Source: Planctomycetales bacterium
Lineage (GTDB): Bacteria > Planctomycetota > Phycisphaerae > SM23-33
Direction of reading: 5' to 3'
NCBI GenBank assembly: GCA_030631125.1
Contig: DAOVLS010000156.1
Span: 1 to 6,057, forward strand
DNA: 6,057 bases
This document shows, piece by piece, positions 4,520 through 6,057 of this stretch. A program made the position numbers and the translations under genes. The notes beneath the pieces were generated by a model, which was not told the origin of the DNA, ran no database searches, and worked only from the letters and a program-made list of their open reading frames with translations. Each line of letters starts with the position of its first letter. Within the stretch, counting starts at the first letter, position 1.

Positions 4520-5725
4520 ATGAATAACCGCATATCGATGGTAGCCGGCGCGGTAGTTCTCTGCATGCTTCCGGTTTCAGGTTGCCGCTTTGACTGGGAC
4601 ATGGACCTGAGCGGCTTAGACATGATGCCGGAGGACTTGAAATTCATTTCCCAGCCGGTCGTGGCAGACGGCGTGGTTTATTTTACCAGCCCGGACGGAT
4701 ATCTCTATGCGGTCAACGCCGGGACCGGAAAGGAGAAATGGAAGTTCAAGGCGGACGGCCCGATATTCGCCTCGCCCGTCGTCGCGGACGGGGTGGCATA
4801 CTTCGGTGATCTGAACGGCGTTTTTTACGCCGTTGACCTCAAGACGAGAAAGCAAAAGTGGAAAGTGAACAACAAGAGTGCTGTGTTCAGTGCAGCCGTT
4901 GTGGACAAGGGGCTGGTATTCTTCGGAAGCAGCAACGTCAAAATCGAATCGGCAGATGACGGCGAGGCAAAAAAGAAACCCGGCAAGGATAAGAACTCCT
5001 CTAATGGCGCGTTCTATGCGTTGGAGGCCTCGTCTGGTCGAGTAAAGTGGAAGATCGAAACAGACGGGATTGTTGCATTCCGCCCGGCCGTTGCTGACGG
5101 ATGCGTGTTCTTTTCTGAAATAATCGGCCCTCTGATCGCAGTGGACATCAAGACCGGCAGGGAAAAATGGAATACAAAAGAATCCTCTTCGGTGTTGACT
5201 TCGCCGATCGTGGTTGGGTCCGTTATCTGCTTCGCCGGGACAATAAATGGGAAAATCTGTGCGCTTGACGCCGGAACCGGCAAGCAAAAGTGGTCCCTGG
5301 AAACGCCGGGGCGGACCGCCCTTTCCTTCACCGCATCCGACGGGATGCTTTACTTCGGATGCGCCGACGGGCATGTTCACGGAGTGGACGTAAAGAAAGG
5401 GAAAATCGCCTGGAAATTCAAGACGGAAGACAGGGTTTTGCGGGCCGGCGCTGTCGCCGGCGGCGTTATCTACTTTGTGACGGAGGCCGGAACGCTCTAC
5501 GCGGTGGATATCAAGAAGACCCGGAAAAAATGGTCCTTCAAAGCGCCCGACAAGGTGTACTCCCGCCCGACGGTGGCCGGTGGCGTCGTGTACTTCGGCT
5601 GCGACGATTTGCACCTCTATGCCGTTGACGCCGGGACAGGCAAAGAGAAGTGGAAATTCAAGATTGAAGAACCGACGACTCGTCCTGCAACTGCCGGGGG
5701 AAAAAAGGGACAGGGAAAAAAGTAG
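4520..5725 (+). CDS. PQQ-type eight-bladed beta-propeller lipoprotein
   Basis: The 401-aa protein starts at the ATG at 4520, preceded by AAAGG (4507-4511) 8 bases upstream. A GTG 39 bases earlier is in frame but would put charged residues before the signal peptide. Residues 1-21 are a lipoprotein signal with lipobox VSG-C22, so the mature protein should be lipid-anchored at the cell envelope. Eight PQQ-like repeats of the form G-x-(L/F)YAVD...TGK-x-KW follow, at about 60-76, 100-116, 163-178, 203-218, 243-258, 283-299, 323-339 and 363-380, enough to close an eight-bladed propeller. A Lys-rich, low-complexity insert (about 140-162) interrupts blade 3. The fold matches BamB, the lipoprotein of the outer-membrane assembly complex, but no feature proves that role. 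No PQQ-dependent dehydrogenase catalytic region is present, so it is more likely a scaffold or binding protein. The tail GGKKGQGKK and the stop run into a 26-bp repeat. Confidence 0.93.
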   Translation: MNNRISMVAGAVVLCMLPVSGCRFDWDMDLSGLDMMPEDLKFISQPVVADGVVYFTSPDGYLYAVNAGTGKEKWKFKADGPIFASPVVADGVAYFGDLNGVFYAVDLKTRKQKWKVNNKSAVFSAAVVDKGLVFFGSSNVKIESADDGEAKKKPGKDKNSSNGAFYALEASSGRVKWKIETDGIVAFRPAVADGCVFFSEIIGPLIAVDIKTGREKWNTKESSSVLTSPIVVGSVICFAGTINGKICALDAGTGKQKWSLETPGRTALSFTASDGMLYFGCADGHVHGVDVKKGKIAWKFKTEDRVLRAGAVAGGVIYFVTEAGTLYAVDIKKTRKKWSFKAPDKVYSRPTVAGGVVYFGCDDLHLYAVDAGTGKEKWKFKIEEPTTRPATAGGKKGQGKK

Positions 5726-5740
5726 AATGCCCCCTTTTTC
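5715..5740 (+). repeat. 26-bp direct repeat, copy 2 (overlaps the propeller gene stop)
   Basis: It is identical to 4414-4439. It encodes the last two lysines of the propeller protein, and its internal GTAG supplies the TAG stop (5723-5725). GGAAAAA (5714-5720) can pair with TTTTTCC (5735-5741), a weak AU-rich hairpin. It is not a convincing terminator, since the U-run lies within the stem and not after it. Confidence 0.85.
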
Positions 5741-5808
5741 CATGGAACTTTTGATGCGGCTGTACGTCAAAAGCAATAGAGTCAAAGGCAGTAGTAAGGA
5801 GACGAATT

Positions 5809-6057
5809 ATGAAGACTCGTGTAATTGCGATTGTGATGACGGCGGCTTTGCTGGTTATCGCCCAGTCGGCCTGGGCTGACGGGATGATCGTCCCGGTCCG
5901 TCCCGACCTGCCCGTTCGCGGGCACTGGTCGGTGAAGTACCACCACGTCAAGGTAACAGTCCGCGACCAGGTCGCATCGGTCCACATCGACCAGGAGTTC
6001 GTCAACCACAGCCGGCAGGACATGGAGGTCGAATACCTCTTCCCGATCCCGCCCGGA
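5809..6057 (+). CDS. Secreted VIT-domain protein, N-terminal part (runs off the window)
   Basis: The ATG at 5809 has a strong Shine-Dalgarno, AAGGAGA (5796-5802), 6 bases upstream. The frame is open to the window edge (83 codons). Residues 1-23 are a classical signal peptide with an AWA cleavage site before DG, so the product is exported. After a short linker (MIVPVRPDLPVRG), residues about 38-83 (WSVKYHHVKVTVRDQVASVHIDQEF..., ending EVEYLFPIPPG) match the start of a VIT (vault/inter-alpha-trypsin inhibitor) domain: a beta-rich segment, VNHS-type turn, then the signature E-x-EY-x-FP-(I/L)-P. In bacteria this domain is usually followed by a von Willebrand A domain, in envelope proteins of poorly defined role. 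That part lies outside the window and cannot be checked. The gene starts 83 bp after the propeller lipoprotein stop on the same strand, so the two may be transcribed together, though its own ribosome site is good. Confidence 0.85.
   Translation, partial: MKTRVIAIVMTAALLVIAQSAWADGMIVPVRPDLPVRGHWSVKYHHVKVTVRDQVASVHIDQEFVNHSRQDMEVEYLFPIPPG

Noticed and set aside
4616..5785. 389-codon open frame on the - strand opposite the propeller gene
   Set aside because: The + strand has a lipoprotein signal and eight regular repeats. The antisense frame only mirrors that repetition.

Overview
The window looks like a piece of a bacterial chromosome, most plausibly a planctomycete of the Phycisphaerae type. 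That is inference, from a GC-rich coding style, a beta-propeller lipoprotein beside a VIT-domain secreted protein, and gene borders packed with short AT-rich and GC-rich inverted repeats. No rRNA or tRNA gene is present to confirm it. All recognisable genes are on the + strand.

Layout. Bases 1-410 hold the possible tail of a transposase gene (stop at 70-72), two copies of an 18-bp direct repeat, and a nested set of inverted repeats (140-360). Bases 411-3152 are a complete polA (DNA polymerase I, 913 aa) with all three enzymatic domains apparently intact. An 80-bp, almost perfectly palindromic element sits in frame in the linker between its 5'-3' and 3'-5' exonuclease domains. Bases 3149-3472 hold five palindromes or hairpins in 320 bp. 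A small gene (3473-3799, 108 aa) encodes a helix-turn-helix-like protein of unknown role. Bases 3796-4519 are about 720 bp without a credible gene, built of an AT-rich inverted repeat, eleven copies of a 10-bp tandem repeat, and two abutting inverted repeats. Bases 4520-5725 encode an eight-bladed PQQ-type beta-propeller lipoprotein. Bases 5809-6057 are the start of a secreted VIT-domain protein that runs off the window.

How it fits together. polA is a housekeeping gene and shows no functional link to its neighbours. The propeller lipoprotein and the VIT protein are both exported and lie 83 bp apart on one strand, so they may be co-expressed, but nothing shows a shared pathway.

The most distinctive signal is the relation between repeats and genes. 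Each of the three complete genes ends with a stop codon lying in the first bases (GTAG or GTAA) of a repeat. A relative of the repeat at the polA stop has also entered the polA reading frame in a phase that avoids its own TAG. This suggests short palindromic elements that are tolerated at gene ends, where they can supply a stop codon, and occasionally inside a protein linker.
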